DNA of 64,000 bases, taken from positions 62,001 to 126,000 of the forward strand of contig CBFFRP010000199.1 of assembly GCA_965644295.1 (NCBI GenBank), in the 5' to 3' direction. The notes under the pieces were generated by a model, which ran no database searches, was not told the origin of the DNA, and was given only the letters and a program-made list of their open reading frames with translations. Position 1 is the stretch's first letter. Each line of letters begins with the position of its first letter. The DNA comes from Paraphysomonas bandaiensis (taxonomy: Eukaryota > Chrysophyceae). Below, piece by piece: positions 22,273 through 34,485 of this stretch. The position numbers were made by a program, and so were the translations under genes.

Positions 22273-22733
22273 ATGCCTTATTGTATTTCAGAAATCTCGG
22301 TAAAAAAGATGAAAACTCAAAGGTAATCAATTCTTCTGTAGTTGAGTTTCTCGTAATCGTGAGTACTTTGTACTTAACCATGTCGTAATTGTAAGTTAAC
22401 TAATGTAAACTTGCGAGATTTCGGGATGTAAAAAATGCTCGAATTACTTTTCCGATTAAAATCCTGTTTGTATATCTAAATAATATTCACAAATGTAACA
22501 AGTTTGCTGATGCCAAACCTAAACGGACATCATCGTCTCCAAAGACAAGCACTAACAGCCCGCCAAGCAGTTTGAAGAAATCTACCACAAAAATAACAAA
22601 CACCTATCAAACAATTGCGTTAGATTGCAAAAAGGAAATAAATTGGTGTAAAACAAGAAATGCAAATGCTCGCAGGCTCAGCTCTTCCTATTCAAGAGCA
22701 ACACGATCTACCGATAAGGATTCCTCGTTTTAA
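22273..22733 (+). CDS. Tentative small Ser/Thr/Lys-rich protein with one or two introns
   Basis: A clear coding-like open stretch ends at TAA 22733 and reads ...KPKRTSSSPKTSTNSPPSS..., Lys/Ser/Thr-rich, then YQTIALDCKKEINW. It has no ATG of its own. A plausible first exon starts at ATG 22273 (MPYCISEISVKKMKT) and ends at 22322 before GTAATC. An acceptor near GCGAG at about 22420 restores the frame, and an AT-rich in-frame stretch after it may be a second intron. The product would be about 95-120 aa. Function is unknown. The splice model is uncertain and rests only on phase and composition. Confidence 0.35.
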
Positions 22734-22876
22734 GGAGTCCTATACGGTTGGCTATCGACTAAGTCGAATGCGTTCAGCAATATATAGCTGTCTTCATTGC
22801 CCATAGCATTGCTAATATATATATACATGACAGTACAGGGTTGAATTACCTGTAATGAGAAATTATGCATGCGCGC

Positions 22877-23683
22877 TTATGAGGTCTCGGTCACTAGTGA
22901 TATGCGTATGTGGTCGCTCTCCGCACTAACAGGGCCCGACATAAAAGAGTAGAAGTCCCCACATACACCAGGAAGATCTAGAACTGAAAACCCCTTTGCA
23001 TCTTTCTCCATGTCTACTAACAGGACCTGGGTAGCGCTCAGGGAGAGGGCCCCAAGTTCGACCAGCTTTGCGAGGCGGTTCGGAGTCCCGACAACTATAG
23101 GAAAATGTGCCCGCAGTGCGACCACCTGATCTTGAACTTTAAAGTGTTTTGCAAACAGTTTGCCGATTTTGCACTTCGCTTCTTTGGATATTGCGTTTAT
23201 CACAGACGCTGCACGGCGAGCACCACTGCAAACAATTACCACGAATGGGCAGCCGGGTTCCACTGCTTCGGAGTTTAACACAGATCTATATGACTCTATC
23301 CCTGATGCAACAGCAACCATAAATGGATTCTTCAGCGAGGGTACTGATGAGGGAGAAAAAAAATGTTCTGGGGTAAAGCTTCCTGGGTTGCTACCACCAG
23401 CAGCACCAGTGGACAGAAATAGTCGACACTGTTCAGCCGGTGATACGAGTGACAACTTCTCCTTAACACAGTTTCCTTTTGCCTTTTTCTTTGCTTTCAT
23501 TTCTTCAAACTTTTGCTTCCGTTTAGCTTTTTTTTCCTGCTTCTTCGCCAAAGCTTGAATCTCTTCATTAGAGGCTTCTTCCTCAGCGTCACTCTCACTG
23601 TCGCTTTGACTATCACTTTTGTTATCATATTCATTTATTTCATTCTCAAATTCAAAGACATCATCTTCTAAATTATCACCCAT
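22877..23683 (-). CDS. CMS1: CMS1 family protein (pre-rRNA processing), 268 aa
   Basis: Single exon from ATG 23683. The acidic N-terminus (SDSQSDSESDAEEEASNEE) is followed by a Lys-rich helix (KKQEKKAKRKQKFEEMKAK). A helicase-like alpha/beta core comes next: FVVIVCSGARRAASVINAI, the FKVQDQVVALRAHFPIVVGTPNRLAKLVE segment, and LLVDMEKDAKGFSVLDLP near the end. This is the CMS1/CMSS1 layout, a degenerate DEAD-box-like fold without Walker A, found in the 90S small-subunit pre-ribosome. GTPNRL matches the family motif. Length is close to yeast Cms1. Nucleolar location is inferred from the family. Confidence 0.88.
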   Translation of the reverse strand: MGDNLEDDVFEFENEINEYDNKSDSQSDSESDAEEEASNEEIQALAKKQEKKAKRKQKFEEMKAKKKAKGNCVKEKLSLVSPAEQCRLFLSTGAAGGSNPGSFTPEHFFSPSSVPSLKNPFMVAVASGIESYRSVLNSEAVEPGCPFVVIVCSGARRAASVINAISKEAKCKIGKLFAKHFKVQDQVVALRAHFPIVVGTPNRLAKLVELGALSLSATQVLLVDMEKDAKGFSVLDLPGVCGDFYSFMSGPVSAESDHIRISLVTETS

Positions 23684-24130
23684 TGCAAGATTTTAATCTC
23701 GCCAATTGGCTTTAGTTGCGATAATTATGAAGCTGTCACAAGCCTGTCTGTATGTTGTGTCACACTATTCGAGATATGGAAGTATCACTGAATGAACAGG
23801 ACTGTACTTGCTTCCCCACCGTACATTTCATATAACCAATCAAACTACTATATTTATATTTCATTGGAAATAACGTATTTACTTTATCGAAGTGGATGGT
23901 GGTACCATATGACACAAATATTCTTCTATTTCAGTATACAGCAGAATACAGTCACAGTGCAGCAGCCTATAGCTAACTCCTTAAGAGCTTAAGGCTTAAG
24001 AGCTTATGGAACAGAGCAGTTAGAATTTAAGAGCAGAAGTCGTATAATGAGATTTACTTTAGATTAGAATTTATTCTGTATATTATCTGTTGTGATTTAA
24101 TATTATTTCTATCAAGAATTATTGATTTAA

Positions 24131-24631
24131 ATGATTACAAATTTAAGAAATGCAAGAAGAGTTTTATCACCTGCAATAAATGAAATCAAATCACATGCTG
24201 AGTTAACCATTTCAAAGACATCTCCTGATCATGTTATATTTAACTCCTCTACATCAAGTGGGATAACTGATTTAGCGTATGAATGGCGAAAATCTTCCAA
24301 GAAAGTTAGTATACATTTCAAGATGAACGAAGAAGGAATTGCATCTTATAGAAGACTTGCAAAAGTGCTAGCAGATAACAAATCTGTGGAATTAGAGTAT
24401 ACACCTCACTTTGGACAGGTATTTTACGAGTTTTTTAATTACGAATGTATCTTATAATTGTCCCAGTCAAGGATTTCGTTCGAGTGGGATGAGTTTTGGA
24501 ATATTTTAGACCAGAGTCAATTAGGAACACGAGACAATTATTTGCAACTAGAAGGCGGCAGTACCATAGATACAACATTATCTGATATTGTCAGCTCCAA
24601 TATGTCGAATATATCAGAGTCCAAATTGTAG
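24131..24631 (+). CDS. Two-exon 150-aa protein, unknown
   Basis: Exons 24131-24418 and 24467-24631 with a 48-nt phase-0 intron. Starts MITNLRNARRVLSP and ends in TAG. Mixed alpha/beta composition (VSIHFKMNEEGIASYRRLAK, LEYTPHFG then SRISFEWDEFW) suggests a small globular domain, followed by a Ser/Asn-rich tail. No family recognised. The spliced frame is clean, so a real gene is likely. Confidence 0.55.
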
Positions 24632-25310
24632 AGTGTGTGATGTTCATTTCTATTTTTCTGTCTCGTGAGTATCTAGTGTCTAACATTGAAAACTGAGTAC
24701 GTAATTTGTTACCGTTTACAAATTTGTGGAAACAGGGTGGGAGCTTCTTGTCTAAGCCTCGGTGCTTTAAACCAAATATTAATAATATATTACTACGTAC
24801 ATTTTACTTAATACCTACTGTAAGGGTACACTTCCTTGTAGATTGTTGTAGGATTACTGCAAATTTGTAGTCCTTTCCAATTGATTTTGGTATTGTATTA
24901 CGTTTATTTCAAATGTCTGGTAAGCAATCAAATATTCTTCCTTACGCCCATACTATTTGCGGATCAATAATGTGCCCTTGTCCAACATATATGTACTATT
25001 AGTACACACGACTACATGGTATTCTTCTGTATTCTACATTCTACTGACAACTAGGCACAGCTTGTCTCTTCTTATAAAACTCTGGCTCCGTTACTAGAAT
25101 GAAACTTCCTATTAAATAAAGTGCATTCGTAAGTTATAGGATGCAGGAGGTAACATCTACAGCCAGTAAGAACAAACACATAATCGCCTTTCCGGGGGCT
25201 TCATTGTCCATTATTAGTCGGCGTTGTGTGTGTAGGAGACACATGAATAGAGCATTACCTATATTTTTATAATTCTATAGGCAGATTATTAAATAGATTT
25301 ATTATAGCCT
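24632..25310. other. Intergenic; nothing recognised
   Basis: 679 bp between the small gene and the WRAP53 stop codon at 25311. AT-rich without coding structure or repeats. Confidence 0.45.
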
Positions 25311-26672
25311 CTATGTACATTTCTCTACACTATCTGCAGGAATACTAAGTTTTTTATGATCGACACCGAGGAGAAAAAGCTCACTCCACTTTTCATCCTC
25401 AAATCCAACAGGTTCGTCAGAATCCACCACAAAACATCTCTGTCCAGCAGAACCCACGATAACTGCAGAATAGGGGTGATACTCAACGCTATTAACACAA
25501 CTCATTGATATTTGGGACGAATGAACAGCAGCAAAAGTCTTGACATCATACACTATCAGCCTATAGAACACACTATGAGACCTCGCTCTAAAGCAAAAAA
25601 GGCGTCCAATACCTTCCACTCTCAGTACCAGTTGCCAAATAGGCACCCCATGGATCCAGCGCAAAAGTCATACGTTGATTCGTGGTTAAATCTCTGTGTA
25701 CCCTTCCTAGCTCCTGGCCGGTATTCCTGATGTCGTAACATACCAAGTCGCTGTGTTTCCTACCGCCCACCCAGAGCATAGTTCCACAAGGAGACCAACG
25801 CGTACATGTCACTCCAAAATCCAGTCCACGTAATTCCATCGCACATGCCCTCTCATTCTCCACATATATACCAACGCTCATGTCATAAGAGCCTGCAGCG
25901 AAGCATCCAGAACGATCAGGATTGAAACTGAGGTCAGATATCAATCCTTTCTGCCCTATAAACACACTGAAGTCACACAGCAGATAGCTTATATTGATGT
26001 AAAAAACCTTGTTTCGCGCGGCGGGTTTTCGAAGTAGGAATATCGGTGCACTGCTTTCCAGGGTGCTCAACATCAAAGCACCTGGAATATACCTTAGTAA
26101 CTACACTGATGTCAATAATATGCAATACCGTATCATTCTATTTGAGCCTGCATATATTTTGTTCCCATCTAAATTGAAGGTGACGGATAATGCAGAATCC
26201 AGCTCGTCAAGATGGTTGTGACCCAAATAGCTGCACCTTATTTCTCCTATCAGTTCATTACAGTGTGTGATACAATATCCTGATTTCAACCTGATGCAAC
26301 ATCCCATAACTGAATCGGGTGGTCTCTCGAAGTTGAAATGAAGCAACAGCTTGGAGAATATTGGGAGTTCATATGAGGGTACCACGCATAAGAATATATC
26401 GCTTCACCGACTTGATAAGCGCCGGTAAGGGTCATGGTTGAGTTGGAGGGAGGGTCATTACCAGTTGTCGATTCATAATACATATACGCCGACGTGATAT
26501 CACCAACACTCCAACATGTTAAATAGTTGCTTTCTGATGCCATAAGAGTACTGGTACCATCAGGTGACAATATATTCGCTTTCACAAAATCACCAGTTGA
26601 TGATGAGCATAATTTCTTGTCGTCGATTAGCTTGACACTCTCTGTGCCTGCAAACTGAAAAGGCGATGCCAT
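25311..26672 (-). CDS. WRAP53: WRAP53/TCAB1 WD40 protein, 388 aa
   Basis: Minus-strand exons: 26672-26291, 26246-26129, 26081-26008, 25955-25613, 25560-25311; introns 44-52 nt; total 389 codons including stop. Family landmarks in order: FVKANILSPDGTSTLMASE, IYSYAWYP, STSRDHPIQLWDVASGEIR, NHLDELDSALSVTFNLDG, NRMIRCFDVEHPGKQC, GLISDLSFNPDRSGCFAAGS, GVTCTRWSPCGTMLWVGGRK, and the diagnostic TTNQR followed by FALDPWGAYLATGTESG. WRAP53 binds the CAB box of small Cajal-body RNAs and telomerase RNA and delivers the RNPs to Cajal bodies. It is compact, lacking the long N-terminal extension of the animal protein. The third intron removes a stop-containing stretch, so splicing is essential. Confidence 0.9.
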
Positions 26673-27151
26673 ATTTCCAACAAATATTATTGCTTATGAT
26701 CTACTTATGCAATGCATGACAACTCAATAGAATGTGTGTATGGTCTATATGCTGTTGCTAGAAATGATGTCCATGATAATATACTACTATGCACCTGAAC
26801 ATGATCAAGCAGAAATATCAGACTGACCAAACCATACATACTCCTGTACATACATATACGACACTAAGACCTGTATTGTACTTATGTACCTGTGTACATC
26901 CATATCTGTACAGAGTACACCAGTACATGTATTTTATAGTATGGAATACAGAATATAGAATACCGAATACTACTCTCCATATTTTCTAGATTACAGTGTG
27001 TCATTTTTGTTGAACTTGTCGTTATATCTTCGCTAATATTATGAGGAGATACTGCTGTATATATAACGTTAACTATACACTTGATGCAAAGAGATCAACC
27101 ATATCAATTGTGATTTAACAGTTCTATATACACCAGACAAGATTAAGCTGT
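26673..27151. other. Divergent intergenic region with TGTAC-rich imperfect repeats
   Basis: Lies between the divergent starts at 26672 (minus) and 27152 (plus). 26800-26980 is rich in degenerate TGTACA/GTACAT words and ends in an imperfect repeat GAATACAGAATATAGAATAC. No element boundaries seen. Confidence 0.4.
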
Positions 27152-27541
27152 ATGCCAGACCAAAATGAGAACTCCGTAGTGGAACGAAAGTATCTGCCCA
27201 CGGAAAATGAAATAGTGAACGAAATAATTAAGACAAGGGAGTTGAATCCTGATATAGGTATCAAATCACTCTACCGAACCATTCGAAATGAAAAACAGGT
27301 GGGTAATTCAAGTTTTGATTATGAAATTTAGCATATTCATCACGGTCTGTACTGTCAGGATTGGAGAATGAATGCTAAGGCCTTCAGAAAGATCGCTACG
27401 ACATGCAGTGAAAAATCGACCATTAAGAATAACGACAGCCCGATTTGTGATGAATTTTTGGATGACAGTTATGTTGTTGTTGATGTAAGTGTTGGAAGTG
27501 AGAAAAACACTGACGAAAGTGAATATTATGTGGTGGTATAG
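27152..27541 (+). CDS. Two-exon 109-aa small protein
   Basis: Exons 27152-27298 and 27359-27541, 60-nt phase-0 intron. The central part NPDIGIKSLYRTIRNEKQ / DWRMNAKAFRKI has the pattern N-P-x-x-G-x-K-x-L ... W-x-x-x-x-x-x-x-x-R-K. I recall this from short helical N-terminal modules in assorted eukaryotic proteins of unknown role. The intron falls exactly between the two helices. The C-terminal 50 residues are acidic and probably disordered. No enzymatic function can be inferred. Confidence 0.55.
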
Positions 27542-28163
27542 CTTTGAACGAGCTGGTCGCCATGCTACTACAGCGTGTGTTCAATAACATTAGATATTAG
27601 AACATGAACAGCTCTACAATATATAGACTTTTATAAGGTGGATGTGAAGGGTTGGTACTACAATTACATTTTCTGTCGAAAAGTGAGTTCAATATATGAC
27701 CGGTTTGTTTATTGTATATTCTGCAGATTGATAAAAGCATTGTAAAACAATCAGGCAGTGTCTTTATATCATATGCTTTTCTAAAGAATTAACGTATTAG
27801 TATTGAAACAATTAACGACTCAGAATCGTTAACAATACGCGCGATCTGATATGGTTGTACACGCACTCTTTTCTTCACGGCCAATGTGTATTTCGCACTT
27901 TCATGCACGCTCTCTTGCAATAACTATAAAAACACCTAAACCGTTTTGCTCATATGTGTGTTCATTATGCTATTGTCTTTGCAATTGTGCTACAGTGTGG
28001 TTACAAGACAGTCGTAGAGGTATACACATTTCAAATTTAATGCTGGAGAATTGTAGAATAGCATCAAAATGAACTACAGTTTTCTTTGAAACTGCCACAT
28101 ATAGTATTCTTCTTTGATTAAGTCTTACACATCAAGGTTAGAATGGATATCCTAAATTGTTTC
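27542..28163. other. Intergenic up to transposon left end; nothing recognised
   Basis: 622 bp of AT-rich DNA directly left of the 6.3-kb transposon. No supported gene or repeat. Confidence 0.45.
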
Positions 28164-28183
28164 CATCGGTGGGTCGAATTTAG

Positions 28184-28470
28184 TACCTATAGGTCGCTCG
28201 ACCTACCTATAGGTCCATCGCAGGTACCTAATAGGTACCTACCTAATAGGTACCCACCTATAGGCATGCCTAAGGACCCTACCTATAGGTAGGTACCTAG
28301 CTGTCACTACCTATAGGTATACCTAGCTACCCTGCCTATAGGTGATAAGAGTTAGGCACCTACCTATAGGTACCTCAAGTCCCACCTATAGGTATCGAAG
28401 GATTAGGTACTATCTATAGGTAGTGCTACTCGTTGCCTATAGGTATAAGACGAAAGACCTGTAGGTACCT
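28184..28470. repeat. Left subterminal array of ACCTATAGGT palindromes
   Basis: About nine CCTATAGG cores plus variants (CCTAATAGG, CTGTAGG) spaced irregularly over 290 bp. The core is self-complementary, so orientation cannot be defined. Spacers between cores are unrelated, which excludes a simple tandem repeat or CRISPR-like structure. Confidence 0.9.
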
Positions 28471-28634
28471 GAGTTTTGAACCATCAGATGTTGTTTTAAG
28501 TTTCACAATGTACATAGGCAAGCAACACAGCGGTGAATAGTATAATATATCTTTTTTTGTTATATATTATTATTACTAAACAAGTATGGCTGTGCATTCT
28601 ATGATCATAATCAATAATAAGCGCGCAACATTAA

Positions 28635-31600
28635 TTATGTGTCATTGTCAGAAGAGTCACCGGTGCTGTAAACAGTACTGGGATTGCTATCACATTCTGA
28701 TGAGTGGTCACTACTGCAACTCTCATTGTTTGCGTTATGACTGTCGTGGCCATGCACATTACGTTCAAGAACAATTGCACCGGAGCTATTTTGTCTGATA
28801 TATTGTTGCATTCCCTCTATATGATGACAGTTAATAAAATCCAAATCATCCCACCCACAACGATCAAAAAACTTCCTCGGAATAAACCAAAAACGATCTG
28901 AAATTTGAGGCTTACCCACGACGACATCGCAAGAAGAATCTGGTATTATAAAAGCTGTGTCAATAATACTTTCAAAATTAATAATATCCTGAAAAAACTG
29001 AGGTTGTCGTCGCCTGTTGTAGCGCAGTACCTCCCACTTATATTTTGAAAACGGGTCAAGAATAGTGGTCGTACATTTTTCCATGTATTGAACAATATAG
29101 AGATATTTAGTGTTGTTGGCCGCTGACAACTGAAGCATCGATACTATTTGAGCAACTTGTATGTCTCCACTTTCCATTTGGATGCATATGAAATCAAAGC
29201 GTGGTTTTCGACTCTCTGCCCCTTTCATGGCATGATGAGATCCTTTACCAATGCCACTCTCTTTGTTGGCATTGTAGGTGAGGGCCTGTATTAACTTCAA
29301 CGAGATGTCACCACGTTGTAAACAGTTCCAGTTCTTATCACCAAGAGCTTGTTTACAAAAATCAGTAAGGGAGTTACTAGATAATTCCTTGTGTCCAATA
29401 AATTCTTCCAATTCTATTCCTTCTTCTTCACAAATAAACAAGGAGTGGTTAGCATCAACACATAACCGCACATGTTTGACATTTCTCATGGGGTAAACTA
29501 GAACGACCTCCGGTGGAATTTCTGGCTTCAGAGAGTTTATGTATTCAGTGTCGTGTGTGTGGCACGCGGCTATAAACTCAAGTACTCGACAATGATCTTG
29601 GCATATTGCTAATGTTAGCATCTCCACATTAGAAGAAGTATACCTCCTGCTTGTGCGTCGCCAGTTTTCGGTTGTAAAATAGCGATTGCTTGATTCCCAA
29701 GTACCCGCATCAGACTTTGATAATGCCCCAAACATGGAAATATTAAGTGAAAGATGCATTACAGAATGGAGTTTGCGCATTAATGGACTTGATGGCTGGT
29801 TACCAAGAAGTGTTTGTTTCAAATCCCATACCAGTAAAACCTTAGCAACCATATCGTGGCACATACGGTCCACATTCAGGATGTCACCATCAGTAAAACA
29901 GCTTTTCTTGCACTCAAAATAGACGTTCAGCACGGCTTTAATTGCTTGTAACACTTTCTTTGTTACATTGCCTAAACGCAGGTGCCGTGAATTTTTGCTG
30001 CAATAACTGTAGTTGGTATCTGTCGGTAGCACTTGACCATCCGTGCCAATCTAATGTAAAAAGGTGATGTCAAGCACATAATATAGAGAATACAATTTAG
30101 AAAAACATACCGCAAACAGAAGTTGCAATAGTGCCGTGATGAATTCACTTGATCTATATCCACCTCCGGAACCAGTCGAGTGGCCCTTTTCCTTTTTACT
30201 TTTATTGCTCATAATGTGCATCAAGCCTTTCTTGAAGACTGTCCAATTCACGTGTGGCATATCAGGAACCTGAGGCATCAACTTAAGTCTGGCATCCAAC
30301 ACGCCCTTAATATTTCGAAATGTTCGGTCTACTGTTGTGCTAATACTGTCAACAACGCTAAGAATCCATAAAACAAGACTTTTTGCAATACCAGCACAAA
30401 ACAGGTGAAATAAGTCTTGAGGATTATTGAAGCAATGGTTGTTGTAGCCCATAAACGCATGATGGAAGGCGTTTACAAACGGCATGATGCATCTATTATC
30501 AAGTAACTTACGAACATACTTCTCTTCTTTGTCTGATAGCTGACCACTATTCACATTTCGGCACTGTTCAGCAATGGCATTGCCATCTCTCCTCGGATGA
30601 AGGTCTGGGTTATAAAAAACACCGGCCCTCAGAGGATACTCACATGTAACACATGCAAAGCGGGAATTTCCTTCGTATAAGCCAAACTGTCGATGGATGG
30701 CCGGGTCATCTCCAATGCTAAAAGGATGAAAGGTATAAACGGTAATTAAACCCTTTCCTAACACATACATCTCTGCACCTCTAGAAGAAGCAGCTTTGAG
30801 AGGAGCCGTAACCATACTCCAGAATTCTTTTTCCAAGTGCAAGTTAAACCACCTGACTTCCTTCCCTGCTGCGGTTCGGCTCATTCCACGTTCCATCAAA
30901 TGAGAAATCAGAGCTTCGACACTTATCGTGCTTGTGATGTCAGGAATAAAACCTAAGCAAAACTTTGCAATATTTTTCCGAATTAACTCATCGCTGAAAT
31001 TGCCGCATGTCCCCAGGACTGGCACAGACTTGATGTTGGCACCATGCCCCATAGCAACCCCGTCATGATACAGTAGACATGGCATTAATTTGCCTTCAGG
31101 ATTTTTTTCTTGGCGTATAACTCGCTCCGTGTTCTTCGCCCAGGATGATGACATGAGATCACCAACATAGTTCTCACCAGTATTAATATCTGTCATGGAA
31201 AATGTATCATAATGAACGTGCTCTTTCCACGAGAACTGAATTGTCGGGTCGACGGCCAGATAACTTAGCATTTCCAATGGGTCTCGTGCTCGAACAATGA
31301 TTTCGTCAGGTTTCTGTCCAGAAATTTTCCAAGATTCCATTTCCCACGAAGATGGCCAACCTATAGACTTTTCAACATATCTGTAATGTTGTGTTCTCTT
31401 TTTGAAATTCGACACAACTGTCTTCCATGATTTTGGAAGTTCTTCACAAGGTTTGAATAAGCGAATCAATTCCAGAAGTGCATCTCCTGTAGATCGGCTT
31501 AACTTGCACTTTCTTCCAAATGCATACAACTTGAGAAGCAAAATATCTGACATGTTATGATTACTCGAAGTGCTGACAGCTTCAATAAAGCTTTCAAGAT

Positions 31601-32012
31601 TCATAGCTCCCAATGCATCCACGCCATAAGACTTGTCGTAAAACACTTCCTGGAGCTTCTTATACGTGGAGAGTGGTTTGTCTTCCGCGTCATAATCTGG
31701 ATGACAGATTGGAAACTCTGTATTTCCAGTTGGGCTTGCTTCCTCCAGTCTCTGATGTTGCCACATGTACATAGGAATTGATGAGTCCTCACAGTCACTG
31801 TACTCATCAATTCCACTGTCATCTTGATTGTAATCATCATGAATAGTGTAAGCCTGAGGTCCATATGCAGCTTTTCGTTTCTTAGAATACTGCTCTGATG
31901 TACAAATCTCTGATTCTGAAGACAGTGGCGAGCAGTATCTTCCATGGTTCCCCAGACTCTGACTTGAACTGAATATTCCCTGACATATTGCGCATTTCCA
32001 CAAGCTGTCCAT
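28635..32012 (-). CDS. Plavaka-like transposase, 1105 aa, two exons
   Basis: Exons 32012-30111 and 30050-28635, 60-nt phase-0 intron. A C2HC-type finger opens the protein (CAICQGIFSSSQSLGNHGRYC spacing: C-x2-C-x12-H-x3-C). The block RDPLEMLSYLAVDPTIQF is followed by LLYHDGVAMGHGANIKSVP and LGTCGNFSDELIRKNIAKF. This is the D-x-x-x-x-G...LGN-F order I know from fungal Plavaka/KDZ-type transposases of the CACTA clan. A Cys-containing knot follows (FACVTCEYPLRAGVFY then HPRRDG). The second exon is conserved-looking but unassigned and ends in an acidic Ser/Asp tail. It lies inside matched terminal repeats, which supports the mobile-element role. The exact catalytic triad was not verified. Confidence 0.78.
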
Positions 32013-32325
32013 AATATACTGCTACGATCGTATCTACTGCTATCTGTTATACGGTACAGCAGTATACTACAGTGTTGTACTCTGCTCCGTACTGTGCGTA
32101 CAGTAGGAAATTCCTAGTATATAAAAACGAGTGCACGATTATAGCACACACTTCCTGGACTTCTCTCGAAGTTGACTTCGAAGAAGTGCATCACATAACT
32201 ACATATATGAAAGAAAGAAGCAAAGAGGCGAAGTGTGAGTATGTGAATATATTCAGAGAGTATGCGAATATTTGAATTTCAAACATGTGAATTCATGGTG
32301 ACTTAATGCCACAATTTACTCTGAG
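32013..32325. other. Bidirectional promoter region of the transposon
   Basis: 313 bp between the divergent transposase (ATG 32012) and accessory gene (ATG 32326). It contains TACAGCAGTATACTAC-type imperfect palindromes near 32050 and a short inverted TCGAAGTTGACTTCGA at about 32167-32182. It lacks the ACCTATAGGT palindrome, so the putative DNA-binding motif is confined to the ends. Confidence 0.45.
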
Positions 32326-33878
32326 ATGCCCCTGCGAAAACGAACTGCATCTGCTGTGTCTGCGAGGGCACAGAAAAGGCCTTGTCAACAGCAATCCATC
32401 GTGGACGACAACTTCGCCGCCGAACAGTCAGATGCTTCACCTCGAGAAGCCAGGATGCCTCCATGTAACTCTTCGTCCAACTCGACAGTGTACACGACTT
32501 TCAGGCATAAGAAAGTCCAGTCCAGGATTTTGGCGACGGTTCTCACAACGAATGAGCTGTGCATTGGACGCCAGAGCGCCGAAAAACTCTCCACTCTTCC
32601 AGGATTCCGTGCTTATCACAAAGAGATGATGTATGAACGTCTCTTTGTTAAACTGGACACAGGAGATGTGGTTTCAGTGGAAGAGCACTTCGACCTATTG
32701 ATTCAGCTGATTTTGGTGGTGATTTCAAAGGAGGGGGTTGCAACTCAAGCTCCTCATAACAAGGTTATTCATGTTGTTTTCTCTGCCACATATCTTGAAT
32801 CATATAGCATCACATATCATCATATATTGTATACCCTCACATCATCAAATACCATCCTCCTTTTATCATGTATTAACATATCGTACACCGTTATATTATA
32901 CATTTCATATCTATCATTGTATTAGATACCTCTTGTGTTTTTTGAACAACCATATCAAATATTATGATATCGTATGATATACATCGTATAACATATATTT
33001 TATACCATTCATTATTGTATCATTACGTTATATATATATCATATCATACAGTACAGCATAATATATATATCGTGCCGCATCGCATTTTACAGTGCCCAGT
33101 CATCTGCTACTATTATATTATTATTGTGAATAACACACTAGTAGGCATTATCTCTCGCTTATAAAGAAGGTGCTTTGCAAGCTGATGAAAAATTGTTAGC
33201 AAGTGAGGTGGTGTCTGCATTTTCGGCGTGCAAGTATATACTGCTCATATTATTTACTTTTTTCTAATATCATTGCAGGTATGTCAAGAAGTATATTCGC
33301 AAATTGTCGTGTAATTTGAAGACCAAGATTAGATGTTGTCACGCCAAGCTGTTCTCCACACAGCCTTTGTGGGCGACTGCATCATTTAGACGGGAATTAG
33401 CCGAAGTATTGGAAAATGGTAAGTATTTATTATATTGTGCCAATTGATGTAATTCTGTTGAAAAGGTATTAGTCCACGAAAGTATCAAGTGGACAACAAG
33501 GGGTCATATATGCAGACTGCCATTGAGGCAGTATGCATCATGATTGGAGCTTACGACTTCGACGAAAACGAAGGTCCTGGGGCCTTTATGGGCCAGACTA
33601 GCATCATGGTTGAGTCAACGGCTCAACAGATGCTTTTAGGTCCTCCACGAGAAGCATGGACATCTGAAATTTGCTCCAGAGCGACCGACGGTATGAATCC
33701 TATTCGGGATTCCCGGCGTGAGCTTGTGATAAGTGACAGTGATTTGAATTTTTTCAAGAATGAAAGGTTAGTATGGTTCAAACGTTGGGGTATGGTTCAA
33801 ACGTTGGGGAAGTCGAAGAAGGACGACGACAGTCTGAACAATGACGATACTTCCCTGTTAACTTCAGATTGGCGGTGA
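32326..33878 (+). CDS. Transposon accessory protein, about 350 aa, four exons
   Basis: My model uses exons 32326-32736, 33145-33233, 33279-33418 and 33466-33878, with phases 0, 2 and 1. The last two introns are 45 and 47 nt, normal for this genome. The first is about 408 nt and filled with ATATCATA-type simple sequence, so it is the least certain join. The N-terminus is basic (MPLRKRTASAVSARAQKRP). The middle is helical with YVKKYIRKLSCNLKTKIRCC. The end has YDFDENEGPGAFMGQTS and an acidic tail. No family recognised. By analogy with the second gene of CACTA elements it could bind the subterminal palindromes; this is inference from position only. Confidence 0.6.
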
Positions 33879-34139
33879 AGGCTTCTGAAGTGCACAATGC
33901 TTCTACTTCTTAGCAGGTGATTGGGAGCTAGCTTACGATGTGGTTCAAATTTGTCGTGGTATGTATTTTGTAGGTTCTAAGTAGTAATTGCCGTTAATTT
34001 TTACTTCGAACTATGTTAATGCCGTCTATATTAATTGAATACATAGTTTGTCTACTCATTCATGATTACAGATCTGCATTGCTTGCTTTTTCTACTTTGC
34101 AATATATATATTATACTGTGTTTATTATTGCTAATTATA

Positions 34140-34485
34140 GTACCTATAGGTAGTATTGGTATTATATTTTTAGGTAGTACCTATAGGTAGTATTGATACA
34201 TGTAGGCAGTACCTATAGGTACATTTTAATATAAATAGGGATACCTATCAGTAGGAAATCTAGAGGTCATAGGTACCACCTATAGGGAGACGAATAGGTA
34301 CGTGTATTAGGGGGTACCTATAGGTATACTGGGTAGCTATAGGTGGTACCTATTCGAAAACCTTTAGGTACCACCTATTGCTCAAAAATGTACCTATAGG
34401 TAGACAGAGGTACCTAATAGGTACCTTCGATTTTAATTATAAAAGTACCTATAGGTATACCTATAGGTAGGTACCTATAGGTACT
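34140..34485. repeat. Right subterminal array of ACCTATAGGT palindromes
   Basis: About nine CCTATAGG cores with variants over 345 bp. The densest part lies next to the right terminus, where three cores sit within 40 bp (34446-34484). The same core as the left array, with unrelated spacers, ties the two ends to a single element. Confidence 0.9.

Noticed and set aside
25588-26076. Separate WD40 genes at 25311, 25588, 26101 and 26286
   Set aside because: Splicing with 44-52-nt introns merges them into one WRAP53 protein with all landmarks in the right order.
28184-28470. Regularly recurring short motif resembling a CRISPR array
   Set aside because: The motif is a 10-bp palindrome at irregular spacing, spacers vary in length, the context is eukaryotic and a matching array sits at the other end of a transposon.
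32738-32977. Open frames in the TATCATA-rich stretch of the transposon
   Set aside because: Ile/Tyr/Ser/His strings typical of translated simple sequence; better explained as an intron.
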